A stretch of DNA of 64,000 nucleotides from JAJDXO01 sp965207535 (GCA_965207535.1 CBDBMR010000016.1:310001-374000); one strand, 5' to 3'. Shown: positions 1-9,422, numbered from the stretch's first letter. Made by a program: numbers and translations. The notes: a model not told the origin generated them from the letters alone.

Positions 1-1733
1 ATATCCGCTTTGTCGGTAATCGCGAGATCGACGATTCCGATCTGCGGGAAGTGATCCGAACCAAAGAAGCGGTTTGGTATCGTTTCTTCACCTCTGACGA
101 TACTTATGATCCCGATCGCCTGACTTTCGACCGCGAGCTTTTGCGGCGTCACTATCTTTCCGAGGGATACGCGGACTTTCGGGTTCGTTCGGCGGTGGCT
201 GAACTGACGCCGGAAAGAGACGCCTTCTTTATCACCTTCACCGTCGATGAGGGCCAGCGGTACAAGTTCGGCACATTCGACATCAGTTCCGAGTTGCGAG
301 GCCTTGATGGAGATACGCTGCGGGGACTGGTCGAATTTGAGGAAGGTGACTGGTACGACAGCGGCCTCGTTGACGAAGTCGTCGACAAATTGACCGATGA
401 GGTCGGCACTTTGGGATTCGCGTTTGTCGATATCCGGCCGCAAATCGATCGCGACAGGGAAAACCGAACCATCAATGTGAATTTCCGCATCAATGAAGGG
501 CCGCGAGTGTTCGTGGAACGCATTGATATCACCGGGAACGTACGTACGATCGACAAGGTCATTCGGCGCGAATTTAGATTGGTTGAGGGAGACGCATTCA
601 ACGCCGCCAAGCTTCGGCGCTCGCGGCAAAGGATTCGAAACCTCGGCTACTTTAGTGACGTCAAGATCGAACAGGTTCCCGGAAGCGCGCCCGACAAGGC
701 CGTTGTCTCGGCCAATGTCGAAGAGCAATCGACAGGCTCTCTGAGTTTAGGTGCCGGATTCTCGACGGATGTGGGAGTGCTCGGCGAATTCTCCATCCAG
801 GAGCGAAATCTTCTCGGACGGGGACAAATACTGAAGCTCTCCTTATCCCTCGCCGCCGAGCAGAGTCAAATCGACCTTGGGTATACCGAACCCTACTTTT
901 TGGATCGAGAGGTGCGGGCCGGCGTAGATCTCTTCCGGCGTACGCGCGATCTTCAGGCTTCCAGGTCCTACGATTTCACCGAGACCGGAGGAGGGGTGCG
1001 GTTCGGCTTTCCCTTAAGTGAAAATCTGTCCCAAAGCCTTCGGTATCAGTTCCGTGCGTCCGAGATCGCGAGTGTTCAGGCTAGCGCTTCCAACCTAATC
1101 AGGGCACAGGAAGGCACCCGCTACATATCCGAAGTCTCGCAAGTTCTAACGTATGATCAGCGGGATAGCCGAATTAATCCTACGGATGGCTATTTCGTTC
1201 GGCTCGGGTCGGACCTGGCGGGGCTTGGCGGTACCGTTTTCTATCTCCGAAATACCGCCTCGAGCGGCTACTTCGTGCCCGTGACCGACGAATGGATACT
1301 TTCAACCAGTGGCCGTGTCGGGTACATCGTGGGCCTTGGCGAAGATGTCGAGATCGCGGATAGATACTTCCTCGGTGGATCCACGCTGCGGGGATTTGAG
1401 GCTGCCGGCGTGGGGCCGCGCGACAAATCAACCGACGATGCCCTTGGCGGAGAGTGGGTTTATAATGGCACGGTCGAGATGGGATTCCCGATCGGGCTCC
1501 CCAACGAATTCGGTATTCGGGCGCGTATGTTCACCGATTTTGGCAGCGCCGGCGGCGTATCGCCGTCAAACGCGAACGTGCTGGACCCGGGAAGCATGCG
1601 TCTGGCGGCGGGCGCTGGATTGGGCTGGACTTCGCCAATTGGGCCGATCTCTATTGATTTTGGTTTTCCAATCCTCAAGGAAGACGAGGATAGGGATGAA
1701 ACAATTCGGATTAATTTCGGAACGCGATTCTAA
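1..1733 (+). CDS. bamA: Outer membrane protein assembly factor BamA (5' partial)
   Basis: BamA is the Omp85-family beta-barrel core of the BAM complex, which folds and inserts outer-membrane proteins. The reading frame is open from base 3, so the gene starts upstream of the window. About 577 residues are visible, against roughly 760-800 in the family, so the signal peptide and about two POTRA domains are missing. Three POTRA repeats can be made out, the last around VFVERIDITGN. A 16-strand barrel (surface antigen domain) follows from about GSLSLGAGFS. The barrel carries LRGFEAAGVGPRD, the conserved (V)RGF element of loop 6. The protein ends in RINFGTRF, a C-terminal aromatic beta-signal. It leads the skp-lpxD-fabZ-lpxA-lpxI-lpxB operon, with its TAA overlapping the skp ATG (TAATG). 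Identity is secure; only the 5' end is unknown. Confidence 0.97.
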   Translation, partial: IRFVGNREIDDSDLREVIRTKEAVWYRFFTSDDTYDPDRLTFDRELLRRHYLSEGYADFRVRSAVAELTPERDAFFITFTVDEGQRYKFGTFDISSELRGLDGDTLRGLVEFEEGDWYDSGLVDEVVDKLTDEVGTLGFAFVDIRPQIDRDRENRTINVNFRINEGPRVFVERIDITGNVRTIDKVIRREFRLVEGDAFNAAKLRRSRQRIRNLGYFSDVKIEQVPGSAPDKAVVSANVEEQSTGSLSLGAGFSTDVGVLGEFSIQERNLLGRGQILKLSLSLAAEQSQIDLGYTEPYFLDREVRAGVDLFRRTRDLQASRSYDFTETGGGVRFGFPLSENLSQSLRYQFRASEIASVQASASNLIRAQEGTRYISEVSQVLTYDQRDSRINPTDGYFVRLGSDLAGLGGTVFYLRNTASSGYFVPVTDEWILSTSGRVGYIVGLGEDVEIADRYFLGGSTLRGFEAAGVGPRDKSTDDALGGEWVYNGTVEMGFPIGLPNEFGIRARMFTDFGSAGGVSPSNANVLDPGSMRLAAGAGLGWTSPIGPISIDFGFPILKEDEDRDETIRINFGTRF

Positions 1734-2323
1734 TGAAGCTACTCAGAACTCTCTCTATTCTTGCCCTGCCGGTTGCTGCATTTCTGGTATTGGGTGGAAT
1801 AGACACCGCCCGTGCTCAAGGGCAGCCTGAACCCGATGCCCGGCAGGGCCAACTCGGTATTCTCGATATTGAGGTCATCCGCCGTCAGTCGAAGATGACC
1901 CAGGACATGGACCGCCAGATCGCTGAATTACGGACCAAACTCGGAGACGAGGTGAAGGCGGAGGAAGCCGAGTTGCGAAAGGCCGCGGAAGAACTCGAAC
2001 GGCAGCGTGTGATCATCGCGCCCGAAGCCTATACAAAGAACCGCGAGGAACTGCGTCAACGCACGGCGAAATTCCGGCGGGAGGCAAATGCGCGAAGCCA
2101 ACGGTTGAACGCCATGCGGGGACAGGCGTTGAAGGCCTTCCAGGAAGAGCTCAACAAGGCAGTCCGGACCTATGCGCGGGCAAACAGGTATTTTTTGATC
2201 CTCAGCCGGCGGGAACTGGTATTTTTCGAGCGGCCTTTGGACGTTACGGCTGAGGTGATCAAGTTGTTGGATCAAAACGTTCCATCTTATCAGCTCACGG
2301 ACCCCGCCGCCGGCCAGAAATAG
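1733..2323 (+). CDS. skp: OmpH/Skp-family periplasmic chaperone
   Basis: This is a 196-residue periplasmic chaperone of the OmpH/Skp family, which holds unfolded outer-membrane proteins on their way to BamA. A signal peptide is clear: a basic start (MKLLR), a hydrophobic core and an AxA-type site near TARAQG. The mature part opens with a short strand (LGILDIEVI). It is then mostly charged coiled-coil helix rich in Glu, Arg and Lys (about residues 55-150), which matches the tentacle arms of Skp. The C-terminus has a second strand pair around FLILSRRELVFF. The start codon shares one base with the bamA stop, so translation is probably coupled. The position between bamA and lpxD is the classical one for skp in proteobacteria. 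Confidence 0.92.
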   Translation: MKLLRTLSILALPVAAFLVLGGIDTARAQGQPEPDARQGQLGILDIEVIRRQSKMTQDMDRQIAELRTKLGDEVKAEEAELRKAAEELERQRVIIAPEAYTKNREELRQRTAKFRREANARSQRLNAMRGQALKAFQEELNKAVRTYARANRYFLILSRRELVFFERPLDVTAEVIKLLDQNVPSYQLTDPAAGQK

Positions 2324-3349
2324 ATGGCCGATCCACGGTTCTTCAAATCCGCAGGGAGTTTCTCGTTAACCGAACTTGCCAATGTCTCGGGGTGTGAGGC
2401 TCGCGGTGAAGAGTCAGAGACCGTGAAATTCAACGATGTAGGCCCATTGGCGGCTGCGGGGCCGGACGTGGTGAGCTTTATCGACAACCGGCGCTATATC
2501 GAAGAGTTTGAACGGAGCGACGCGGGTGCGATTGTTCTGGCCCCGAACCTCGTGGGCCGCGCCCCGGCCGGTGCGGCTCTTTTGATTTCGGATGATCCTT
2601 ACCGTGCCTTCGCCCTGATCGCTCAGGCGTTTTACCCGCCCGAGCACGGATCTCCGGAAATCTCCAAGCACGCTCATATCGACCCCACGGCTAAATTGGG
2701 GTCAAGTGTCAGAGTCGATCCCGGTGCGGTTGTCGGGCCAGGGGCGGAAATCGGAGATGGGACCTTGGTGGGCGCGAATGCGGTTATTGCACCTGGCGTT
2801 GTCGTTGGGAAAAATTGTGTTGTCGGGTCCAATGTCACTCTTGCCTACTGTCTAATTGGGGAGGCAGTGCTCATCCACCCCGGGGTCAGGGTCGGTCAAG
2901 ACGGATTTGGTTTTGCGCCCGGGGCTGGCGGACACCAAAAGGTTCCGCAACTCGGCCGGGTGCTCATTGGTGATGGCGTGGAGATTGGCGCGAATTCGGC
3001 CATTGATCGCGGCGCCGGTCCGGATACCGTAATTGGGGCGGGGACGAAGATTGATAATCTCGTACATATCGCACATAACGTCAAAATTGGCGTGAATTGC
3101 TTGATTGCAGGGCAGGTCGGTATGTCGGGTTCCGCTCGATTGAAAGATTTTGTCATGATCGGCGGACAGGCCGGAATAAGCGGCCATTTGCACGTTGGAC
3201 CGGGGGCCCGAATCGCGGCACAGTCGGGCGTGACCAAGGATGTGCCGGCAGGCCGAACGGTCGTTGGATTTCCAGCCGAGGAAGCCAAAGGCTTTTGGCG
3301 AAAGTTGGCGCGGCTGAACCGGTTGCTTAAGGGAGACGAGGGTCACTAG
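2324..3349 (+). CDS. lpxD: UDP-3-O-(3-hydroxyacyl)glucosamine N-acyltransferase LpxD
   Basis: LpxD catalyses the third step of lipid A synthesis, N-acylation of UDP-3-O-acyl-glucosamine from hydroxyacyl-ACP, on the cytoplasmic side. The 341-residue protein has the two expected parts. An N-terminal uridine-binding domain covers about residues 1-105. A left-handed beta-helix of hexapeptide repeats follows (I/V-G-x-x-x-x, for example VGPGAEIGDGTLVGANAVIA). The catalytic-histidine region reads HIAHNVKIGVNCLIAGQVG, the usual LpxD signature. A short C-terminal helical extension (FWRKLARLNRLLKG) also matches the family. The ATG directly follows the skp stop codon with no spacer. Length and motifs are normal for alphaproteobacteria. 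Confidence 0.96.
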   Translation: MADPRFFKSAGSFSLTELANVSGCEARGEESETVKFNDVGPLAAAGPDVVSFIDNRRYIEEFERSDAGAIVLAPNLVGRAPAGAALLISDDPYRAFALIAQAFYPPEHGSPEISKHAHIDPTAKLGSSVRVDPGAVVGPGAEIGDGTLVGANAVIAPGVVVGKNCVVGSNVTLAYCLIGEAVLIHPGVRVGQDGFGFAPGAGGHQKVPQLGRVLIGDGVEIGANSAIDRGAGPDTVIGAGTKIDNLVHIAHNVKIGVNCLIAGQVGMSGSARLKDFVMIGGQAGISGHLHVGPGARIAAQSGVTKDVPAGRTVVGFPAEEAKGFWRKLARLNRLLKGDEGH

Positions 3350-3352
3350 CGG

Positions 3353-3820
3353 ATGGATTCGGAAAGCAAACAGGTTACCGATACGGTTCTAAATGTCGAG
3401 GACATCATGCGGATGCTTCCTCACAGGTATCCCATGCTGTTGGTCGACAGGATTGTGGATTTGGTCCCGGAGACCAGTGCAACCGGCATCAAGAATGTGA
3501 CCGCGAACGAACCCTATTTTCCCGGCCATTTCCCGGAGCGGCCGGTCATGCCCGGTGTCATGATCATTGAGTGCATGGCGCAAACCGCAGCGGCGCTCAT
3601 TGTTTGGGGTATCGGGGAGGAATTAGAGGGCAAACTGGTCTACTTCATGTCCATCGATTCGGCGCGGTTCCGCAAGCCGGTCGTGCCGGGCGACCGATTG
3701 GAGGTCCACGTCGAGGCCAAACAACACCGGGGGCCGGTCTGGAAATTCTCCGGAGAAGGAACAGTCGATGGCGAAGTGGTCGCCGAAGCGACCTTCACCG
3801 CCATGATCGTGGACAGTTAA
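3353..3820 (+). CDS. fabZ: 3-hydroxyacyl-ACP dehydratase FabZ
   Basis: FabZ dehydrates 3-hydroxyacyl-ACP in fatty-acid elongation and competes with LpxA/LpxD for the same hydroxyacyl-ACP pool. That explains its place inside the lipid A operon. The protein is a single hot-dog domain of 155 residues. It shows the family motif PHRYPMLLVDRI (residues 23-34) and the active-site stretch PGHFPERPVMPGVMIIE. The catalytic pair is His59 and Glu73. Only three bases separate it from lpxD, and lpxA follows without a gap. Family length is about 145-160, so the gene looks complete. Confidence 0.97.
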   Translation: MDSESKQVTDTVLNVEDIMRMLPHRYPMLLVDRIVDLVPETSATGIKNVTANEPYFPGHFPERPVMPGVMIIECMAQTAAALIVWGIGEELEGKLVYFMSIDSARFRKPVVPGDRLEVHVEAKQHRGPVWKFSGEGTVDGEVVAEATFTAMIVDS

Positions 3821-4621
3821 ATGCCCGGCGTTCACCCAACAGCGCTCATCGAGGACGGTGCCCAAATCGGGGCGGACGTTGGAATTGGTCCGTACTCGTG
3901 TATCGGGCAGGACGTGGTGCTTGGTGATGGTGTGCGATTGGGTTCTCATGTGGTGATTACCGGCCGGACGCGTCTCGGGGACGGCACACGGGTCTTTCCT
4001 TTTGCATCGATCGGCCACCAACCGCAGGACCTGAAGTTCAAAGGCGAGAAATCGTCCCTGGAAATCGGCAAGAATAACGTCATCCGCGAGCACGTCACCA
4101 TGAACCCCGGAACCGAGGGCGGTGGGATGGTGACCCGCATCGGAGACGGTTGCCTGTTTATGGTGGCGGCGCATGTGGCTCATGACTGCCAGATCGGCGA
4201 CAACGTCATCCTGGTCAATAATGCGACCCTCGCCGGCCATGTGGAAATTGGCGACTGGGCCATCGTCGGGGGACTTTCGGCCGTGCATCAATTCGTCCGT
4301 ATCGGCCGGCACGCCATGATCGGGGGCATGAGCGGGGTCGAGCACGATGTTATTCCCTACGGCTCGGTCGTCGGAAACCGCGCCCACCTCTCCGGTCTAA
4401 ACCTCGTCGGGCTCAAGCGGCGGGATTTTTCCAGAGAGGTCATTCACGATCTCCGCCGGGCCTACCGGCTGATCTTCGCTCAGGAGGGCACTCAGTCGGA
4501 GCGGGTGACGGATGTGGCGGAACTCTTCAGTCATGTCGAGCCGGTGATGGAGATCGTCAACTTTATTGGCGTCGATTCGGCCCGGGCGATCTGTCAGCCC
4601 CTGCTCGAGGATGCAGCCTAA
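3821..4621 (+). CDS. lpxA: UDP-N-acetylglucosamine acyltransferase LpxA
   Basis: LpxA performs the first committed step of lipid A synthesis, transferring a 3-hydroxyacyl chain from ACP to the 3-OH of UDP-GlcNAc. The 266-residue sequence is a left-handed beta-helix of hexapeptide repeats (HPTALIEDGAQIGADVGIGP at the start) followed by a C-terminal helical domain (RAYRLIFAQEG). The catalytic His lies in FMVAAHVAHDCQIGDN, and the conserved G-x-V-E-H-D-V-IPYG stretch is present. The ATG follows the fabZ stop directly. The 3' end overlaps the preferred lpxI start by 11 bases. No unusual features. Confidence 0.97.
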   Translation: MPGVHPTALIEDGAQIGADVGIGPYSCIGQDVVLGDGVRLGSHVVITGRTRLGDGTRVFPFASIGHQPQDLKFKGEKSSLEIGKNNVIREHVTMNPGTEGGGMVTRIGDGCLFMVAAHVAHDCQIGDNVILVNNATLAGHVEIGDWAIVGGLSAVHQFVRIGRHAMIGGMSGVEHDVIPYGSVVGNRAHLSGLNLVGLKRRDFSREVIHDLRRAYRLIFAQEGTQSERVTDVAELFSHVEPVMEIVNFIGVDSARAICQPLLEDAA

Positions 4622-5435
4622 ACTCGGCATCATCGCGGGAGGGGGAGACCTTCCCAAGCTGGTCATCGAAGCCTGCCGCGAAAGCGGACGCGCCTTCTAC
4701 GTCGTCGCCCTCGAAGATCACCTCGATTTCTCTCTTGACGATGACGTACCGCACGGACTTCACCGGATGAACCGGGCGGGTGATATCCTCGATGCCTTGT
4801 CGGAACAGAATGTCGCCGAAATCGTGATGGCGGGCCGGGTACGGCGGCCGGCACTCAAGGATGTCATGATGGATCGACGCTCGGCCGCGCTGCTGCTGAG
4901 GATCGGCGGTCTGGCCTTGGGCGATGATGGTTTGCTGCGCGGCGTATCTCGGGTCTTCGAGGATCACGGCTTTCGCGTCATCGGTGCCGACCAAGTCGTG
5001 GCCGATCTGTTGGCCCCGCGGGGCATATTGGGGCGACACGAGCCGGATTCCCGGGCGCTGGCCGATATAGAGATCGGCATTGCGGCCGCACGGCAATTGG
5101 GGGCGCAGGATTTGGGGCAAGCCGTGATTGTACGGGCAGGTGAAATCCTGGACACCGAGGATGAAGCCGGGACCGCGGCGCTTGTCGCCCGATGTGCGCC
5201 CGTGGACGGCACAAGGTCGGGGGTTCTCGTGAAGATGCTCAAACCCGGGCAGGACCGGCGAGTTGATTTGCCGACGATCGGACCGGATACCATTACTGAA
5301 ATCGACCGGGCGGGCCTTGAGGGTGTCGCCGTCGAAGCCGGGCGGTCGTTGATCCTCAAACGCCTTGAGGTCATTCGCGAAGCGGATCGCCGAGGCATCT
5401 TTGTCCTCGGCATTGCGCCCGAGGCGGATATCTAA
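4611..5435 (+). CDS. lpxI: UDP-2,3-diacylglucosamine pyrophosphatase LpxI
   Basis: LpxI hydrolyses UDP-2,3-diacylglucosamine to lipid X and UMP. In many alphaproteobacteria it replaces the unrelated LpxH. The 274-residue protein begins MQPKLGIIAGGGDLPK, the N-terminal signature of the family (formerly DUF1009). It contains the conserved blocks EIVMAGRVRRP and LGRHEPDSRALADIEIGI, and a C-terminal domain with GVLVKMLKPGQDRRVDLP and GPDTITEI. The ATG inside the lpxA 3' end is preferred over an upstream alternative start, because it places IIAGGGDLP at the N-terminus as in the family. It lies between lpxA and lpxB, whose substrates and products it connects. Confidence 0.94.
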   Translation: MQPKLGIIAGGGDLPKLVIEACRESGRAFYVVALEDHLDFSLDDDVPHGLHRMNRAGDILDALSEQNVAEIVMAGRVRRPALKDVMMDRRSAALLLRIGGLALGDDGLLRGVSRVFEDHGFRVIGADQVVADLLAPRGILGRHEPDSRALADIEIGIAAARQLGAQDLGQAVIVRAGEILDTEDEAGTAALVARCAPVDGTRSGVLVKMLKPGQDRRVDLPTIGPDTITEIDRAGLEGVAVEAGRSLILKRLEVIREADRRGIFVLGIAPEADI

Positions 5436-5438
5436 GCG

Positions 5439-6593
5439 GTGGCGGAAGGGCCCCTCATCTACATTATCGCGGGTGAACCGTCGGGTGATGCCCTTGGGGC
5501 CCCGTTGATGGCCGAAATCAGCCGTCAAACGCAAGGAGCGGCGCGATTTATTGGGATTGGCGGAGACCAAATGACAGCCCATGGATTGGACAGTCTGGTG
5601 CCGTTATCGGAATTGTCGGTAATGGGATTGGCTGAGGTGGTTCCGCGTATCCCGCGAATTCTTTCACTGATCCGGCGGACCGCGGCGGATATTCGAGCGC
5701 AGCGGCCGAACCTCGTTGTCACCGTCGATGCCCCGGATTTCTGCCTGCGGGTGGTAAAGAAACTGCGCGGCGCCGGCATTCCGGTAGTGCACTTTGTCGC
5801 CCCGACCGTCTGGGCTTGGAAACCGGGGCGAGCCAAAAAAATCGCCCGCTTGGTTGATCATCTTCTGGTGCTGTTTCCGTTTGAGCCGCCGTATTTCGAG
5901 AGGGAGGGCCTTTCCTGCACGTTTGTCGGCCATCCGGTGGTGGAGGGTGGGGCAAATAGCAGCAATGGTCCCGGGTTTCGACAGGCGCACGGGATTGCCC
6001 CGGAAGCCCCGGTCATTTGCGCCCTGCCGGGCAGCCGCGGCACCGAAGTGGCGCGTCACATGCCCATATTCGGCCAGGCCATCGAACGGCTTGCGGGGCA
6101 TATTCCCGGCCTTCGCGTGATTTTGCCCACGCTTGCGAGCGTTGGCGGCATGGTATCCGCCGGCGCACGCGGTTGGCCTATCCAACCGATCATCGTGGAC
6201 GGCAGCGAGAAATATGACGCTTTTGCCGCGGCCCACGTTGCGATTGCGGCGTCCGGTTCGGTTGCCCTTGAGCTGGCTGCCGCCCGGTTGCCAACCGTTA
6301 CGGCCTACAAGACCAACCCGATTACGGCCTGGCTGACGCGCCGGCTGGTCCGGGTCCGGTTTGCCAATCTGGTGAATCTCCTGAATGACCGGGAAGTGGT
6401 GCCCGAATTCCTCTTTGAGGCCTGTACGCCGGAAAACTTGGCGTCCGCGGCGGAACGCCTGCTCACCGACCCGAATGCCGCCCGGGATCAGATCGAGGGC
6501 ATGCAAAACGCGATCTCACGATTGAACCCGGACGGGGACACGCCGAGCCGGCGGGCGAGCCGGGCGGTGCTCGACGTCATCGCAGGACTATAA
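5439..6593 (+). CDS. lpxB: Lipid-A-disaccharide synthase LpxB
   Basis: LpxB is a GT19 glycosyltransferase that condenses UDP-2,3-diacylglucosamine with lipid X to form the lipid A disaccharide. The 384-residue protein starts with the diagnostic IIAGEPSGDALGAPLM. It has GIGGDQMTAHGLDSL and the inner-membrane-associated VAPTVWAWKPGRAKKIA segment. The nucleotide-binding half includes LPGSRGTEVARHMPIF and the sugar-binding AASGSVALELAAARLPTV. The start is GTG, four bases after the lpxI stop. It is the last gene of the operon; the convergent citrate synthase gene ends 14 bases downstream, and no strong terminator lies between them. Confidence 0.96.
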   Translation: MAEGPLIYIIAGEPSGDALGAPLMAEISRQTQGAARFIGIGGDQMTAHGLDSLVPLSELSVMGLAEVVPRIPRILSLIRRTAADIRAQRPNLVVTVDAPDFCLRVVKKLRGAGIPVVHFVAPTVWAWKPGRAKKIARLVDHLLVLFPFEPPYFEREGLSCTFVGHPVVEGGANSSNGPGFRQAHGIAPEAPVICALPGSRGTEVARHMPIFGQAIERLAGHIPGLRVILPTLASVGGMVSAGARGWPIQPIIVDGSEKYDAFAAAHVAIAASGSVALELAAARLPTVTAYKTNPITAWLTRRLVRVRFANLVNLLNDREVVPEFLFEACTPENLASAAERLLTDPNAARDQIEGMQNAISRLNPDGDTPSRRASRAVLDVIAGL

Positions 6594-6607
6594 TCCGGAA
6601 ACGCGCC

Positions 6608-7924
6608 CTAGCTGCGCTTGTCGAGGTCGACGAAATCCCGCCGGGGAGGCCCGGTAAACAGCTGACGGGGCCGGCCGATTTTCTGGCTCGGATCTTCGAC
6701 CATCTCATTCCACTGGGCGATCCAGCCGACGGTCCGGGCAACGGCGAACAGCACCGTGAACATGGTGGTCGGAATTCCGATGGCCTTGAAAATGATCCCC
6801 GAATAGAAATCCACGTTGGGATAGAGCTTGCGCTCGACGAAGTACTCGTCTTCGACGGCGATCTTCTCCAACTCCATGGCCAGTTCGAGCAGCGGCTCGT
6901 CGGTAATGCCAAGCTCCTCCAGGACCTCGTGGCAGGTCTGCTGCATCACGCGGGCACGGGGGTCGAAGTTCTTGTAGACCCGGTGACCGAAACCCATCAG
7001 GCGGAAGGGATCATCGGGGTCCTTGGCCTTTTTGACATACTCCGTGATGTTCGACTTGTCGCCGATTTCGTGGAGCATGTTGAGGACAGCTTCGTTGGCG
7101 CCGCCGTGGGCCGGGCCCCAGAGGGAGGCGATGCCGGCGGCGATACAAGCGAACGGGTTGGCCCCGCTTGAGCCGGCCAGCCGCACGGTCGAGGTTGAGG
7201 CATTCTGCTCATGGTCCGCGTGGAGGATCAAAATCCGGTCCATGGCGCGGGCGAGGGTGGGGCTGACGTCGTAATCCTCGGCCGGTGTCGCAAACAACAT
7301 GTGGAGGAAGTTTTCCGAATAGCTCAGGCCGTTGTCGGGATAGATGAACGGCTGACCAATGGCGTATTTGTATGCGTGGGCCGCGATGGTCGGAATCTTG
7401 GCGATCATCCGGTAGGACGCCACCGTCCGGTGCCAGGGATCGTTAATATCCAGACTGTCGTGATAGAACGCCGAGAGCGCGCCGACGACGCCGCACATAA
7501 TGGCCATGGGATGGGAATCACGCCGGAAGCCGCGATAAAACTGGTTCACCTGCTCGTGGAGCATGGTGTGGTAGGTAATGTCGTGCTCGAATTTGGCCTT
7601 TTGTTCGGCATTGGGGAGCTCGCCGAACAGTAAGAGATAGCTGACCTCCATGTGGTCGCAGTGAACCGCCAAGTCCTCGATCGGATATCCCCGATAGAGC
7701 AGGATACCCTCGTCGCCATCAATGTAGGTGATGGTCGACTCGCAGCTCGCCGTCGAGGTAAATCCCGGATCGTAGGTGAAGTAGCCGGTATCGCCATAAA
7801 GGCGCCGGACGTCGATCACCTTGGGACCAACCGACCCGCCGAGCACCGGCAACTCGAATGCCTCGCCGGTCTCGTTGTTGGTTAGGGTCATGGTGTGGTT
7901 GGTGGTGGTATTGTGATCGTTCAT
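6608..7924 (-). CDS. gltA: Citrate synthase
   Basis: Citrate synthase condenses acetyl-CoA with oxaloacetate at the entry to the TCA cycle. The 438-residue length fits the type II, NADH-sensitive hexameric form of Gram-negative bacteria rather than the short type I form. Visible signatures include the N-terminal FELPVLGGSVGPKVIDVRRL, the substrate-binding histidine block LWGPAHGGANEAVL, and the second active-site histidine in GFGHRVYKNFDPRA. The C-terminus contains FYSGIIFKAIGIPTTMFTVL. It lies 32 bases downstream of gltX on the same strand and may be co-transcribed with it. Confidence 0.97.
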   Translation of the reverse strand: MNDHNTTTNHTMTLTNNETGEAFELPVLGGSVGPKVIDVRRLYGDTGYFTYDPGFTSTASCESTITYIDGDEGILLYRGYPIEDLAVHCDHMEVSYLLLFGELPNAEQKAKFEHDITYHTMLHEQVNQFYRGFRRDSHPMAIMCGVVGALSAFYHDSLDINDPWHRTVASYRMIAKIPTIAAHAYKYAIGQPFIYPDNGLSYSENFLHMLFATPAEDYDVSPTLARAMDRILILHADHEQNASTSTVRLAGSSGANPFACIAAGIASLWGPAHGGANEAVLNMLHEIGDKSNITEYVKKAKDPDDPFRLMGFGHRVYKNFDPRARVMQQTCHEVLEELGITDEPLLELAMELEKIAVEDEYFVERKLYPNVDFYSGIIFKAIGIPTTMFTVLFAVARTVGWIAQWNEMVEDPSQKIGRPRQLFTGPPRRDFVDLDKRS

Positions 7925-7956
7925 TCGTGTTCTTCCCCAAGGTGGTAACGGTCCCG

Positions 7957-9387
7957 TCAGTCTTGTGCGGCGCCCGCGGGCGGCGCCGGTGCGGCGAGCG
8001 CGTCGTCGAGACGGCCCAAGGTTTCATCCTGGCCCAGTACCTCCATCACCTCGAATATTCCCGGTGATACGTTGGAACCGGTGAGCGCAGCGCGCAGTGG
8101 CTGTGCAACGGCACCCAATTTGGCGTCGGCGGCCTCGGCAACCTCTCTCGCCGCGGTCTCGATCCCTTCCGGCGACCAGACTTCAAGCTGCGCCAAATGC
8201 GGGCGGATATGTTCGATCATGCCGCGCCCCTCCGCGTCAAGGATTTTTGCCGCTTTCGGGTTCAAGGAGAGTGGGCGTTTACGAACATAAAATAACGCAT
8301 TTTCAATAAGTTCCAGCGTATTTTTCGCGCGTTCCTTGAGACCAGGTATTCCATGGAGCAGCCGCTGCCGCGCCGCCTCGCCGACCGTCTCGCCGAGTTC
8401 GTTCTCCAGCCCCGGCAGGACGAGTTCGACCAGCCGATCATCCTCGGCTTCACGGATGTAGTGCCCGTTGAGACTGGTCAGCTTGTCCATGTCAAAGCGG
8501 GCGGCCGCTTTGCCGACGTCCTTGACGTCAAACCACTCGATCGCCTGGTCGCGGTTGATGATTTCGTCGTCGCCGTGGCTCCATCCCAATCGGAGAAGGT
8601 AGTTGTTTACCGCCTCGGGGAGAAAACCCATGTCGCGGTAGGCCTCGACGCCGAGCGCGCCATGGCGCTTGGAGAGCTTTGCGCCGTCGCTTCCGTGGAG
8701 GAGGGGCATGTGGGCCATGATCGGCATATCCCATCCCAAGGACGCGTAAATCTGAGCCTGACGGAAGGCGTTGGTCAGGTGGTCGTCTCCGCGAATGACG
8801 TGGGTAATGCCCATGTCATGGTCGTCAACCACGACCGCTAGCATGTAGGTCGGCGTTCCATCGGCCCGCAACAGGATCATGTCGTCCAGCTGATCGTGGC
8901 CAACCCGCACTTCTCCCTGGATAACGTCCCGGATGACTGTTTCGCCGCCCTCGGGCACCTTCAGGCGAATAACCGGATCGATGCCGTCGGGCGCTTCGGT
9001 GGGATCGCGGTCCCGCCAACGGCCGTCATAGAGCCGGGCGCTGCCTGCCGTCCGCGCCGCGTCTCGCATCTCCGCGAGTTCCTCGGGCGTGCAGTAGCAG
9101 CGGTAGGCCTTGCCTTCGTCAAGAAGCTGCCGGGCGATTTCGGCATGCCGGCCGCTGCGCGCGAACTGTGAGATGGGCTCTCCATCCCAGGTGAGATCCA
9201 GCCAGCGCATCCCGCTGAGGATGGCGTCGACGGCCTCGTCGGTGGAGCGCTTCCGGTCGGTGTCCTCGATTCGCAGTAGAAACGTGCCCTGATGATGTCT
9301 GGCGAACAGCCAGTTGAACAATGCGGTGCGGGCGCCGCCGATATGGAGGAAGCCCGTGGGCGAGGGCGCGAAGCGGGTGACGACCAT
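7957..9387 (-). CDS. gltX: Glutamyl-tRNA synthetase
   Basis: A class I aminoacyl-tRNA synthetase that charges glutamate onto tRNA. In many alphaproteobacteria there are two GltX copies, and whether this copy also acts on tRNA(Gln) cannot be told from sequence alone. The protein has 476 residues. The HIGH-type motif is in FAPSPTGFLHIGGARTALFN, the Glu-binding region includes LLRIEDTDRKRST, and the KMSKS-type loop is KLSKRHG. The C-terminal part is the helical anticodon-binding domain. The start is an ATG next to an AT-rich leader shared with comEC. No zinc-binding Cys cluster of the E. coli type is obvious. Confidence 0.95.
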   Translation of the reverse strand: MVVTRFAPSPTGFLHIGGARTALFNWLFARHHQGTFLLRIEDTDRKRSTDEAVDAILSGMRWLDLTWDGEPISQFARSGRHAEIARQLLDEGKAYRCYCTPEELAEMRDAARTAGSARLYDGRWRDRDPTEAPDGIDPVIRLKVPEGGETVIRDVIQGEVRVGHDQLDDMILLRADGTPTYMLAVVVDDHDMGITHVIRGDDHLTNAFRQAQIYASLGWDMPIMAHMPLLHGSDGAKLSKRHGALGVEAYRDMGFLPEAVNNYLLRLGWSHGDDEIINRDQAIEWFDVKDVGKAAARFDMDKLTSLNGHYIREAEDDRLVELVLPGLENELGETVGEAARQRLLHGIPGLKERAKNTLELIENALFYVRKRPLSLNPKAAKILDAEGRGMIEHIRPHLAQLEVWSPEGIETAAREVAEAADAKLGAVAQPLRAALTGSNVSPGIFEVMEVLGQDETLGRLDDALAAPAPPAGAAQD

Positions 9388-9402
9388 AAAATCCTATCTA
9401 AG

Positions 9403-9422
9403 TAATTGATATTATTCAATTA
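9403..9422. promoter_or_regulatory. 7-bp perfect inverted repeat in the gltX/comEC intergenic region
   Basis: The divergent 90-base gap between gltX and comEC is strikingly AT-rich against its GC-rich surroundings. It contains TAATTGA-TATTAT-TCAATTA, a perfect 7-bp dyad with a 6-base centre. It lies 16 bases upstream of the gltX start, where a promoter or operator would be expected. No known operator is recognised; this is an observation of symmetry only. Confidence 0.35.
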